From WFQV01 sp964611145 (GTDB lineage Bacteria; Bacteroidota; Ignavibacteria; Ignavibacteriales; Melioribacteraceae), in contig CAZSYM010000011.1 of assembly GCA_964611145.1 (NCBI GenBank), positions 1 to 64,000 on the forward strand: 64,000 nucleotides of DNA, given 5' to 3'. Positions 55,197 to 63,266 of this stretch are shown here, piece by piece; position 1 is the stretch's first letter, and every line of letters starts with the position of its first letter. The notes beneath the pieces were generated by a model. The model was not told the origin of the DNA and made no database searches. It saw only the letters and a program-made list of their open reading frames with translations. The translations under genes and the position numbers were made by a program.

Positions 55197-55307
55197 TTAA
55201 AGCTTTTTTCTTTTCTTCTGTGTGGCAAGTTTGTAGTAATTGTAGGCAAAACTTGTAAGGATGAAAATCCACGAAATTGCTAAGAAAATTATTCCTTCTG
55301 TTTTCAC
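55197..55307 (-). CDS. 36-residue membrane peptide upstream of phosphofructokinase
   Basis: Short open frame from GTG 55307: two to four N-terminal polar residues, one hydrophobic helix (GIIFLAISWIFILTSFAYNYY) broken only by Ser and Thr, then a strongly basic tail (KLATQKKRKKL). This is a textbook single-pass small membrane protein with the tail inside. It ends 41 bases before the phosphofructokinase start on the same strand, and TATATTTG (minus strand, 55357-55350) lies upstream. Function unknown; short proteins of this layout are often transporter or enzyme anchors. Confidence 0.5.
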   Translation of the reverse strand: MKTEGIIFLAISWIFILTSFAYNYYKLATQKKRKKL

Positions 55308-55349
55308 AACCGACCCCGCTGATTAGAAAAGATTTTTTTCTTCGAGTTG

Positions 55350-55357
55350 CAAATATA
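55350..55357 (-). promoter_or_regulatory. Candidate -7 element for the small peptide-phosphofructokinase operon
   Basis: Minus strand TATATTTG fits TAnnTTTG; the -33 element is not clear. Predicted leader about 36 bases. Confidence 0.35.
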
Positions 55358-55476
55358 TTAAATATCGCTTAAAAATTAAAGGTGGAATTAAAGAGGCTGG
55401 TAATGTGTACAGTGGAAATTTTTAGATCAGGGAGCAAGCTGAGGTTTTGAAAGAACCTTTTTTTGTTTTTAATGTC

Positions 55477-55506
55477 TTGTCGTGTAGATGAATTCTTTTA
55501 TAATTG
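55477..55506 (+). promoter_or_regulatory. Candidate promoter for gapA
   Basis: TTG (55477-55479), 19 bp, TATAATTG (55499-55506), one mismatch to TAnnTTTG. Leader about 58 bases with AGGGAG before the ATG. Confidence 0.5.
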
Positions 55507-55571
55507 AATAAGAACGAAATTGGCAGTAAATTTAAAATTGATTTTATTTCAATTAATTAAGGGAGACAGAA

Positions 55572-56570
55572 ATGGCAATAAAAGTAGGTATCAACGGCTT
55601 TGGTAGAATCGGAAGATTGGTTTTCCGTCGTGCTTTGGATTTGGGCGGAATAGAATTTGTTGGAATCAATGATTTGACGGATGCTAAAACGTTAGCACAT
55701 TTGTTGAAATACGATTCCGTGCATGGGAAATTCAACGGCGAGGTTTATGCCGACGGAGATTCGATAGTTGTAAACGGACAGAAAATTAAAATATCCGCTG
55801 AGAAAGACCCCGCAAATTTGAAGTGGGGAGAACTTGGTGCCGAGTATGTAATCGAATCCACTGGGGTTTTCAGAACCAAAGACCTGGCTATGAAGCATAT
55901 CGAAGCGGGCGCCAAGAAGGTTATTCTTACCGTTCCTGCCAAAAGTGAAGTTGACGCTACCATTGTAATGGGTGTAAACGATAATATACTTACCGGCGAA
56001 GAACAAGTGATTTCGAATGCTTCCTGTACCACGAACTGCTTTGCGCCGATGGTTAAAGTGCTAAACGATGCTTTCGGAATCGAAAAAGGATTGATGGTTA
56101 CCGTCCATGCATATACGAATGACCAGCGACTTTTAGATTTGCCTCATAAGGATTTAAGAAGAGCGCGTGCCGCGGCGGAAAATATTATTCCCACTACTAC
56201 CGGTGCCGCCATTGCCGTGGGCAAAGTCATTCCGGAATTGGACGGTAAGTTAAACGGTTATTCTTTGCGCGTTCCGGTTTCCGATGGCGCTATTACGGAC
56301 TTCACCGCTACCCTTAAGAAAAATGTTACGGTAGAAGAAGTTAACGAGGCGTTCAAAAAAGCGGCTGAAGGCGAATTGAAAGGCATACTCGAATACTCGG
56401 ACGAACCGTTGGTATCTAAGGATATTATCGGAAATACACATTCAAGTATTTTCGATAGCCTTTCCACAATGGTTATCGAAGGCAATATGGTGAAAACAAT
56501 TGCCTGGTATGATAACGAATGGGGCTATTCGTGCCGTGTCGTGGATTTGCTGAAGAAAATTGCACAATAA
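55572..56570 (+). CDS. gapA: Glyceraldehyde-3-phosphate dehydrogenase
   Basis: 332 residues. NAD-binding VGINGFGRIGRLVFRRAL, catalytic Cys in NASCTTNC and the later His in TVHAYTNDQ; VPVSDGAITDFTATL completes the catalytic domain. Oxidises GAP to 1,3-bisphosphoglycerate in glycolysis. AGGGAG eight bases before the ATG. It is followed by a terminator and then pgk, the next enzyme in the pathway. Confidence 0.97.
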   Translation: MAIKVGINGFGRIGRLVFRRALDLGGIEFVGINDLTDAKTLAHLLKYDSVHGKFNGEVYADGDSIVVNGQKIKISAEKDPANLKWGELGAEYVIESTGVFRTKDLAMKHIEAGAKKVILTVPAKSEVDATIVMGVNDNILTGEEQVISNASCTTNCFAPMVKVLNDAFGIEKGLMVTVHAYTNDQRLLDLPHKDLRRARAAAENIIPTTTGAAIAVGKVIPELDGKLNGYSLRVPVSDGAITDFTATLKKNVTVEEVNEAFKKAAEGELKGILEYSDEPLVSKDIIGNTHSSIFDSLSTMVIEGNMVKTIAWYDNEWGYSCRVVDLLKKIAQ

Positions 56571-56579
56571 ACCGTTTCG

Positions 56580-56609
56580 AAAGAGCGGGGCTTTCCCGCT
56601 CTTTTTTTA
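56580..56609 (+). terminator. Terminator after gapA
   Basis: Stem AAAGAGCGGG/CCCGCTCTTT, five-base loop, seven T. It may attenuate rather than stop, because pgk follows after only 30 bases. Confidence 0.85.
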
Positions 56610-56643
56610 TTAGCGTTAAATTATAAAAATTCTTGGAGTTATG

Positions 56644-57840
56644 ATGAACAAGTTGACAATAGATGATGTGGAATTGAAAGGCAAGCGCGTTTTGATGCGC
56701 GTCGATTTTAATGTGCCTTTGGATGAAAATCAAAATATTACGGACGACCGTCGGATTACGGCAGCTTTGCCGACTATCGAGACGGTTTTGGATAAAGGTG
56801 GTAAATTGATATTGATGAGCCACTTGGGACGTCCGAAAGGAGAACGCAAACCTGAAATGAGCCTGCAACCGGTGGCTAAAAGATTGGGAGAGCTGTTGGA
56901 TAAGGAGGTGAAGTTCGCATCGGATTGTGTCGGGGAAGAGGTTAAAAAAATGGCGTACGACTTGCAGGAGGGGGAAGTCCTTTTGTTGGAAAATCTTAGA
57001 TTCCATAAAGAGGAAACCGCAAATGACCCCGAATTTGCTAAGGAATTGGCTTCCTTGGGAGAGATTTACGTGAACGATGCCTTCGGTACCGCTCACCGCG
57101 CCCATGCTTCTACGGTGGGAGTAACCAAGTATATCGATATTTGTGTTGCAGGCTATTTGATGCAGAAAGAAATTGATTATTTGGGCAATGCGATTGCGAA
57201 TCCCGTTCGTCCTTTTACCGCAATTTTGGGCGGAGCCAAAATTTCCGGTAAGATTGACGTCATTGAGAATCTTTTCAACAAAGTGGATTCTCTGATTATT
57301 GGCGGTGGTATGGCGTTTACTTTTTTGAAAGCCATGGATTATGAAATAGGAAAATCCATTTTGGAAGAAGAAAAGATAGAAACGGCGAAGAAAATTCTCA
57401 AACGTGCCGAAACTTCCAATGTTCAATTTCTTTTGCCCGTCGATGTCTGGGTGGCGGAGGAATTTTCTAACGATTCGCCCAAGGAAGCGGTTGATGTTGA
57501 CATGATACCCTCGAATAAAATGGGAATGGATATCGGACCCAAAACGGTGAGAATGTTTAGAGAAGAGATTTTGAGGAGCAAAACCGTAGTTTGGAACGGA
57601 CCTATGGGTGTGTTTGAATTCGATAATTTCGCTGAGGGTACGAATGCGGTTGCGCAAGCCTTGGCGGAAGCTACGGCAAACGGTGCGATTACAATCGTGG
57701 GAGGCGGTGATTCCGCCGCCGCTATCAAAAAAAGCGGTTTGGAAGATCAAGTTTCCCATGTTTCCACAGGCGGCGGTGCTTCTCTTGAATTTCTGGAAGG
57801 GAAAGAACTCCCCGGTTTGGCTGCTTTGAATGACGCTTGA
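56644..57840 (+). CDS. pgk: Phosphoglycerate kinase
   Basis: 398 residues. RVDFNVPLDENQNITDDRRI, LMSHLGRPKG, LLLENLRFHKEE, GGAKISGKI, VWNGPMGVFE and GGGDSAAAI cover both domains of the monomeric enzyme; it makes ATP and 3-phosphoglycerate. Tandem ATGs at 56641 and 56644; GGAG at 56635-56638 is too close to the first, so the second is preferred. There is hardly room for its own promoter, so it probably depends on read-through from gapA. Confidence 0.96.
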   Translation: MNKLTIDDVELKGKRVLMRVDFNVPLDENQNITDDRRITAALPTIETVLDKGGKLILMSHLGRPKGERKPEMSLQPVAKRLGELLDKEVKFASDCVGEEVKKMAYDLQEGEVLLLENLRFHKEETANDPEFAKELASLGEIYVNDAFGTAHRAHASTVGVTKYIDICVAGYLMQKEIDYLGNAIANPVRPFTAILGGAKISGKIDVIENLFNKVDSLIIGGGMAFTFLKAMDYEIGKSILEEEKIETAKKILKRAETSNVQFLLPVDVWVAEEFSNDSPKEAVDVDMIPSNKMGMDIGPKTVRMFREEILRSKTVVWNGPMGVFEFDNFAEGTNAVAQALAEATANGAITIVGGGDSAAAIKKSGLEDQVSHVSTGGGASLEFLEGKELPGLAALNDA

Positions 57841-57849
57841 AATGGATAG

Positions 57850-57875
57850 AGGGACGCAACTAAATATGCGTCCCT
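57850..57875 (+). terminator. Terminator-like hairpin after pgk
   Basis: Perfect 9-bp stem AGGGACGCA/TGCGTCCCT with an eight-base loop, followed by a pyrimidine-rich but not pure T tract. Confidence 0.55.
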
Positions 57876-57918
57876 TCCTCCGAAAAATTGAAAAAGAGAT
57901 TCTTAATTATTAAACTTG

Positions 57919-57951
57919 TTTGACGATTATTTAATCGTCAGTTTATATTTG
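57919..57951 (+). promoter_or_regulatory. Promoter with a palindromic operator before the rhomboid gene
   Basis: TTTG (57919-57922), 21 bp, TATATTTG (57944-57951) fits the Bacteroidota promoter. Between and overlapping the -33 box lies a perfect inverted repeat with 9-bp arms TGACGATTA and TAATCGTCA around two bases (57921-57940). A dimeric repressor bound there would block the polymerase. Confidence 0.65.
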
Positions 57952-57979
57952 CTGTTGCAAAAGAAAGAAGAGAAATAGA

Positions 57980-58924
57980 ATGGGATTACAAGACAGAGAT
58001 TATTACCGTCCGCGGGGTTTTCGTGGTTTTTATCTTTTACCTCCGGTTATCAAAAATATTTTGGTTATTAATATTGTGGTTTTTTTGATTCAATTTATTT
58101 TTGAAAATTTACGTTTCGGAGGTTACCCGGGCTGGTATCTTTTGAATCGTTATTTTGCGTTGAATCCTTTGCTGGGAATCGACCCGGCCGGACAGCCGTA
58201 TAATTTTCAAATTTGGCAATTGCTTACTTATCAGTTCATGCACGGCGGATTTTGGCATATTTTCTTTAATATGCTTATGCTCTGGATGTTCGGAATGGAA
58301 ATAGAAAATCTGTGGGGGAGTAGAAAGTTTTTGATTTATTACCTTTCGTGCGGTATTGGGGGCGGAATTGCTCAGCTCCTTTTCAGTCCTTTGGTTTCCA
58401 ATTATGCGGCATATACGATTGGTGCTTCCGCCAGTGTGTTTGGCGTAATGGTGGCTTTCGGTATGACTTTCCCAGACCGTTATATTTTTCTTCTTTTCCC
58501 GCCGATTCCGATGAAAGCGAAATATTTGATAGGTTTTCTTATTTTGATAGAATATCTCTCGGTAGGCAATCCGGGTGAGCCCGTTGCCCATTTGGCGCAT
58601 TTGGGCGGCGCCGCAGTCGGTTTCCTTTTTATTTTGTATTATAGAAAACATGGTTATCATACTTCCGGCTTATCGGATTTTTTCAAAAAAGCTTTCGGAC
58701 GAAGGAAACCCAAAATAAGAGTGAACGAGCCTTTCAGACGTCCCTCCAGACGCGAGGAGGATTCGGTGATTGATGCCGATTTTTATGAACTCGACGAAAA
58801 CGAGGAATATGAGATAGACCAGGAAGAACTAGATAGAATCCTCGATAAAATTAGTCAAGGTGGCTATCAGAGTTTGACTGAGAGAGAAAAAAGGATTCTC
58901 TTTGAGGCGAGTAAACGTAAATAA
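57980..58924 (+). CDS. Rhomboid-family intramembrane serine protease
   Basis: 314 residues. Six core helices; HGGFWHIFFNMLMLWMFG holds the conserved His/Asn, the nucleophile is Ser in TIGASASVFG and the partner His is in VAHLAHLGGAAVGF. The usual GASG motif reads GASA here; the residue after the nucleophile is not catalytic. A charged cytoplasmic tail of about 85 residues (residues 230-314, rich in Asp/Glu) follows. Such proteases cleave membrane proteins within the bilayer. The gene has its own promoter with an operator-like palindrome and overlaps the next gene by 23 bases. Confidence 0.88.
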   Translation: MGLQDRDYYRPRGFRGFYLLPPVIKNILVINIVVFLIQFIFENLRFGGYPGWYLLNRYFALNPLLGIDPAGQPYNFQIWQLLTYQFMHGGFWHIFFNMLMLWMFGMEIENLWGSRKFLIYYLSCGIGGGIAQLLFSPLVSNYAAYTIGASASVFGVMVAFGMTFPDRYIFLLFPPIPMKAKYLIGFLILIEYLSVGNPGEPVAHLAHLGGAAVGFLFILYYRKHGYHTSGLSDFFKKAFGRRKPKIRVNEPFRRPSRREEDSVIDADFYELDENEEYEIDQEELDRILDKISQGGYQSLTEREKRILFEASKRK

Positions 58925-59213
58925 TATTGTTGCTTTCTTTGTTTTTCTTGCCTTTTTGGCGGGATGCTCGCAAGAAGTGAAACCCGACGTAGATAGATTG
59001 GCGCATGCCTACGCCAAAATTCTTTTTTACGAGGAGTATTACCGCGGCGTACCGGATTCTATTGATTATTATAGAAACGAGGCTTTGAAAGAAGTGGGGC
59101 TGACGGAAAGAGAGTTTGAAAAGGAAATGAAGGCGCTATCTCCCGACCGCAACGAGTGGAAAAGATTTTTTCAAAAGACGGAAAAATATTTGAGAGACAT
59201 TCGACGAAAGTGA
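58902..59213 (+). CDS. DUF4296-like lipoprotein
   Basis: 103 residues with a signal peptide and lipobox LAGC. The mature part is helical and charged (LAHAYAKILFYEEYYRG, LTEREFEKEMKAL), matching the pattern of DUF4296 lipoproteins found in Bacteroidota. It starts with TTG at 58902 with AAGGA eight bases upstream and overlaps the rhomboid gene, so it is probably coupled to it. Function unknown. Confidence 0.6.
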   Translation: MRRVNVNNIVAFFVFLAFLAGCSQEVKPDVDRLAHAYAKILFYEEYYRGVPDSIDYYRNEALKEVGLTEREFEKEMKALSPDRNEWKRFFQKTEKYLRDIRRK

Positions 59214-59356
59214 GGGGATGGCTATTCCCAAACTTTGATTTTGCCTTTTTGAATCCCTTTCTTTTTAAAAATTAAAGTGTTATCTTTCTTTTATTACGCA
59301 AAAATACTGCGTTGAATTCTTCTATCGGAAAGATAGAAAGTAATCGCGGGTGTTTA

Positions 59357-60838
59357 ATGACTCGAGCAATAAAAATTTATGAAGCCGAACTTTATGAGGT
59401 TTGGAAAAACATAGCCTTCCAAAATCCTTTTGAAACTGAAACAGGGCAAAAGGTGGAAATTCTTGACCCCGGTGAATTTAATAAGGATAGCTCCGGTCCC
59501 GACTTTCGGAACGCGCGCGTCAAGATTGATAATTTGACTTACGTCGGAGATGTTGAAATTGACCGCGATTATAACGATTGGAAACATCATGGGCATAATA
59601 TAGATAGAAAATACAACAAGGTAATTCTCCACGTTTGTTTCATTAACAAATACCGTCAGAATTATGTCTATAATAAGGAGGGTAGAAAGATTGTTTCCGT
59701 ATGCCTGGCGGATTATTTGGGCGAAGATGAGGTAAAAAAGATTAATGAAAAAATATTAGCTGCCCAGGAAGAACTTTCCCGCCGACTCCGTTGTCATGAA
59801 TATACCGACCAGATAGATTTTAATTTCAAGAAAAAGTACTTAATGGAATTGGGAGTGCGCCGCTTTGATAAAAAATGCACTCGAATTTTCGACAGGTTAA
59901 AAGAACTTGCGTTCCTTTCGAACTTGCGACTTAATGAACCCGAAGTGGGATACGAATTGACCGAACAGTTTAACGAAAAGGTTTTTACGACGGATGATTT
60001 TAAGAATCGCGAATTATGGGAGCAGACTTTTTATGAATTCATTTTCGAAGCGCTGGGGTATTCGAAGAATAAAAGTATAATGCTTAAATTGGCACGTTCG
60101 GCAAAGATTGACTTCTTGAAAAAACTGGGGGAAAAGGATTTTGTAATATTGGCGGAGGCTTCTCTTTTCGGAATAGCGGGACTTTTGCCTAAGAAAGATT
60201 CCGATGAAGAAGAAAAACATCACAACGATTATACTCTTAAATTGCAGGAATACTGGGAGAACATCAAAAAAATTTATGACGGAAAAACTTTCGACGAAAC
60301 GGATTGGCACTTTTTTAAATTGCGTCCGCAGAATTTTCCCACTATAAGAATAGCAGGCGGCGCGAGGCTCTTAAAAACTTTATTGTTCAACGATTTGTTA
60401 ACCAAAGTGATTAAAAAGGCTACGGAAATTAGGAATATCAACGTTTTGATAAATTCGATTAAATCTCTTTTCGTCGTGAAGGCTTCCGGTTATTGGAAAA
60501 AGCATTATGTTTTTGATACTCCGGGCAAGAAAGAAATTCGCTATTTTATAGGCTATTCTCGGGTTGACGAAATGATGGTTAATGTGATTCTTCCTTTCCT
60601 TTCGGTTTATTTTAATGTTTTTAAGAAAGAGGAGCAAGCCAAGAAAGTGATTAGTATTTATAAATTTTATCGCCAGAATAGTGAAAACAGTATTACAAGG
60701 GAAATGGCGGAAAATCTCCGCATGGAATCGTTGTTGCATAAGTCCGTTTATGCGCAGGGAATGATAGAACTCTTTCGTTCGTATTGTTCAAAAAACAATT
60801 GTTTGGAATGCAAAATAGGGGAGCAGATTTTTAATTAG
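59357..60838 (+). CDS. DUF2851 family protein
   Basis: 493 residues, cytoplasmic. The family pattern is IYEAELYEVWKNIAFQNPF, SGPDFRNARVKI, GDVEIDRDYNDWKHHGH and VILHVCF in the N-terminal third; the conserved Glu/Asp/His around GDVEIH-type sequence look like a metal or nuclease site, but I cannot prove it. A Cys-rich end (YCSKNNCLECKIGEQ) closes the protein. Widespread in Bacteroidota and Chlorobiota, function unknown. TTG 59312 is in frame, but the ATG at 59357 fits family length better. The 3' end overlaps the convergent bifunctional nuclease gene by eight bases. Confidence 0.82.
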   Translation: MTRAIKIYEAELYEVWKNIAFQNPFETETGQKVEILDPGEFNKDSSGPDFRNARVKIDNLTYVGDVEIDRDYNDWKHHGHNIDRKYNKVILHVCFINKYRQNYVYNKEGRKIVSVCLADYLGEDEVKKINEKILAAQEELSRRLRCHEYTDQIDFNFKKKYLMELGVRRFDKKCTRIFDRLKELAFLSNLRLNEPEVGYELTEQFNEKVFTTDDFKNRELWEQTFYEFIFEALGYSKNKSIMLKLARSAKIDFLKKLGEKDFVILAEASLFGIAGLLPKKDSDEEEKHHNDYTLKLQEYWENIKKIYDGKTFDETDWHFFKLRPQNFPTIRIAGGARLLKTLLFNDLLTKVIKKATEIRNINVLINSIKSLFVVKASGYWKKHYVFDTPGKKEIRYFIGYSRVDEMMVNVILPFLSVYFNVFKKEEQAKKVISIYKFYRQNSENSITREMAENLRMESLLHKSVYAQGMIELFRSYCSKNNCLECKIGEQIFN

Positions 60839-61424
60839 CGTTGCCTTGTAGTCTTTGAATTTCGTCTCTCAATTTTGCCGCTCGTTCGTATTCTTCCGCT
60901 TCGATTGCCTTCCGCAATTGATCCTGAAGAGCCGCTATTTTCGCTTCTTTCGTGGCGTTGGTCAAGGGTTGTTCTTCTTCGTTTTCTTCGACTTCGGAGC
61001 TTTCCTCGGTTTTACCGCTGGGAATAAGACCGGCTTGTTGCATTACATTTTCGGATACGTAAATCGGAGCGCCTACGCGGAGAGCAAGGGCAATTGCGTC
61101 GCTGGGACGGGCATCTATTTCGTTTGTGAATCCCGCAGTGTCAATGATTATTTGTCCGTAAAAGGTTCCTTCCCTTAATTCCGTAACCACGACTTCCAGA
61201 ACCGTACCGCCCAAATTGTCGATTACGGATTTTAATAAATCGTGTGTAAGTGGACGCGGGGGAACTATATTTTCCAAAGCCATAGCGATAGCTTGCGCTT
61301 CGAATGCACCAATCATTATGGGAAGACGACGTATGCCCATGATTTCCTTAAGCAGGAGGCTATAAGCGCCTCCTGCCGAAGGACTTGCGGATAAACCGAC
61401 AATTTCAACTTCAACTTTATCCAT
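60831..61424 (-). CDS. Bifunctional nuclease (BFN/DUF151) with UVR motif
   Basis: 197 residues: BFN domain (about 1-130: LLKEIMGIRRLPIMIGAFEAQAIAMALE, DARPSDAIALALRVGAPIYVSENV), an acidic linker (about 136-155) and a C-terminal UvrB/UvrC-type helical hairpin (about 158-193: KIAALQDQLRKAIEAEEYERAAKLRDEI). Plant BFN1 homologues degrade RNA and DNA; the bacterial role is unsettled. It follows etfA by three bases, so it is the last gene of the etfBA operon. Confidence 0.88.
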   Translation of the reverse strand: MDKVEVEIVGLSASPSAGGAYSLLLKEIMGIRRLPIMIGAFEAQAIAMALENIVPPRPLTHDLLKSVIDNLGGTVLEVVVTELREGTFYGQIIIDTAGFTNEIDARPSDAIALALRVGAPIYVSENVMQQAGLIPSGKTEESSEVEENEEEQPLTNATKEAKIAALQDQLRKAIEAEEYERAAKLRDEIQRLQGNAN

Positions 61425-61427
61425 TTT

Positions 61428-62396
61428 CTAAGATTTGATTTTTTTTACTTCTTCGATAATTGCAGGGAGTACCTCAAAAACATCGCCTACAATTCCGTAA
61501 TCCGCTACTTGGAAAATGGGAGCATCCTTGTCCTTATTCACGGCTACGATGTATTTGGAAGAACGCATTCCCGCCAAGTGCTGAATTGCACCCGATATTG
61601 CAAGAGCGATATAGAGATTTGGGGAGACGGTTTTACCGGTTTGTCCCACTTGCTCGCTATGCGGGCGCCAACCTGCATCCACAACTGCGCGGGAAGCTCC
61701 CACGGCGCCACCCAATAAATCCGCCAGCTCTTCAATCATCTTGAAGTTTTCGGGTCCTTTCATTCCTCGTCCGCCGGAAACGATTATATCCGCTTCGGCA
61801 ACGTCCAATTTGCCTTCGTTGGTTTTTAGTTCGGTTACTTTAACGGACAAATCGGGCGCTTCGGCTTCTCGTGTCTCGATGGTTGCCGTTGCGTTCGCCG
61901 CCTCGCCAACTTGAAATACATTCGGGCGGACGGTGAAGATTTTCTTTTCGCTTTTGACGATTACGTCAATAAGAGCTTTACCGGCATAAACGGGACGGGT
62001 GGCAATTACTTGGTCGTTTTCTTTTGTGAATGCGATGCAGTCCATTGCAATTCCTGCGTCCCATTTGGCAGCGAGTCTCGGAGCGAGATCTTTGCCCATT
62101 GCCGTGTTCGAAAAGACCAATATGTTAGCTCCGATTTCCTCGGCGAGCTTTGCGAGTTCTTTGGAATAGCCCGAAGAAGAGTAAAGAGCCAAATCTGGAT
62201 GCTTGATGTGGTAAACGGTTTTAATGCCGAAGTTTCCCACGTTTTCCAAGTCCTTTATTTCATTCCCGATTGTAACGGCGGAAATTTCGGCGCCGAAATA
62301 TTCTGCCAATTCCTCTCCGGCTTTATAGGCTTGGAGCGATGATTTTTTAATTTCACCGTTTCTCTGTTCCAAAAAGACTAAAACTTTATTTCCCAT
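61428..62396 (-). CDS. etfA: Electron transfer flavoprotein alpha subunit
   Basis: 322 residues. N-terminal domain and the FAD-binding C-terminal domain with VSGGRGMKGPENFKMI, GASRAVVDAGWRPHSEQVGQTGKTVSPNLYIA, GAIQHLAGM and NKDKDAPIF. It carries the FAD that passes electrons from acyl-CoA dehydrogenases to ETF-quinone oxidoreductase. AAGGAGAA precedes the ATG; twelve bases separate it from etfB. Confidence 0.95.
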   Translation of the reverse strand: MGNKVLVFLEQRNGEIKKSSLQAYKAGEELAEYFGAEISAVTIGNEIKDLENVGNFGIKTVYHIKHPDLALYSSSGYSKELAKLAEEIGANILVFSNTAMGKDLAPRLAAKWDAGIAMDCIAFTKENDQVIATRPVYAGKALIDVIVKSEKKIFTVRPNVFQVGEAANATATIETREAEAPDLSVKVTELKTNEGKLDVAEADIIVSGGRGMKGPENFKMIEELADLLGGAVGASRAVVDAGWRPHSEQVGQTGKTVSPNLYIALAISGAIQHLAGMRSSKYIVAVNKDKDAPIFQVADYGIVGDVFEVLPAIIEEVKKIKS

Positions 62397-62408
62397 GGTA
62401 TTTTCTCC

Positions 62409-63155
62409 TTAAATTACTTTCGCTTCTTCTCTTAATAATCTTACCAATTCTGCCGCTGCGGAAGCGTCGGTACCGATAATTTTACCGGGTTGCTTCGGAG
62501 CGGGGAGTTTCATTTTTAGCACTTCCGTTTTGTTTTCGGTGGCTACGGGTTCCTTTTCCTCGATTGGTTTCCGTTTCGCCGCCATTATACCTTTCAGAGA
62601 AGCATAACGGGGTTCGTTTAACCCTTTTTGTGCGGTGATTACCACGGGTAAAGTTGTTTCCACTACTTCTTTCCCGCCTTCGATTTCCCTTTCCGCAGTT
62701 ACTTTTCCATCCTCGATTTTCAAATCTACAACAACGCTTACGGAGTTATACCCCAAAAATTCCGCCGTTAACTGTCCCACAATTTGATTATCATAATCGA
62801 CGGATTGTTTGCCGAAGAAAACAATTTCCGCACCCTGATTCTTGATTTCTTCCGCCAGGGCTTTTGCAACTGCGAGGGAATCTTTTACCTCGTCGGTTTT
62901 TAAGAGTACGGCATTGTCCGCGCCCATTGCCAGCGCTTTGCGAATTGTCTCCTTGTTAGCATCCGGTCCCAAAGAAATTACGACGACTTCGCCGCCCAAG
63001 GCTTCTTTCGTTTTCAAAGCTTCCTCGATGGCAAATTCGTCGTAGGGATTAACCACATAAGTTACCCCGTTTTGGTCGATGCTTTTTCCGTCCGGCCCAA
63101 CCTGAACTTTCGTAGCCGTATCCGGTACATGGCTCACACATACTGCTATCTTCAT
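62409..63155 (-). CDS. etfB: Electron transfer flavoprotein beta subunit
   Basis: 248 residues, AMP-binding partner of EtfA. CVSHVPDTATKV, VVNPYDEFAIEEAL, FFGKQSVDYDNQIVGQLTAEFLG and the signature LNEPRYASLKGIMAAKRKP are those of canonical (non-bifurcating) ETFs of the mitochondrial type, the last being the recognition loop for dehydrogenases. AGGAGG eight bases before the ATG. No acyl-CoA dehydrogenase is in the window. Confidence 0.94.
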   Translation of the reverse strand: MKIAVCVSHVPDTATKVQVGPDGKSIDQNGVTYVVNPYDEFAIEEALKTKEALGGEVVVISLGPDANKETIRKALAMGADNAVLLKTDEVKDSLAVAKALAEEIKNQGAEIVFFGKQSVDYDNQIVGQLTAEFLGYNSVSVVVDLKIEDGKVTAEREIEGGKEVVETTLPVVITAQKGLNEPRYASLKGIMAAKRKPIEEKEPVATENKTEVLKMKLPAPKQPGKIIGTDASAAAELVRLLREEAKVI

Positions 63156-63206
63156 ATTACCTCCTGAACTGTTACATCAATTTGTGTTAGTGATTATGTA
63201 AAATTA

Positions 63207-63214
63207 CAAAAATA
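63207..63214 (-). promoter_or_regulatory. Candidate -7 element for etfBA-BFN
   Basis: Minus strand TATTTTTG fits TAnnTTTG, with a TTTC-like -33 about 19-20 bp upstream. Leader about 45 bases. Confidence 0.4.
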
Positions 63215-63266
63215 ATATTAAATTATTTTCTTTGAAAATGAATAATTGTTTTTGGTTCCAAATAAA

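Larger units (their letters stand above)
55308..55571. other. Divergent intergenic region before gapA
   Basis: With 55156-55196 this is the only gene-poor stretch over 300 bases inside the window (416 bases counting the small peptide gene). It carries a minus-strand -7 like element (55350-55357), a weak 5-bp hairpin AGGTT/AACCT followed by seven T at 55442-55464, and the gapA promoter. I see no RNA gene or longer frame. Confidence 0.5.

Noticed and set aside
55442..55464. Terminator or small RNA end before gapA
   Set aside because: The stem is only five A/T-rich base pairs; too weak to call.
56473..57759. 428-codon frame antisense to pgk
   Set aside because: Pgk on the plus strand is unmistakable; the antisense product has atypical composition rich in Phe, His and Arg.
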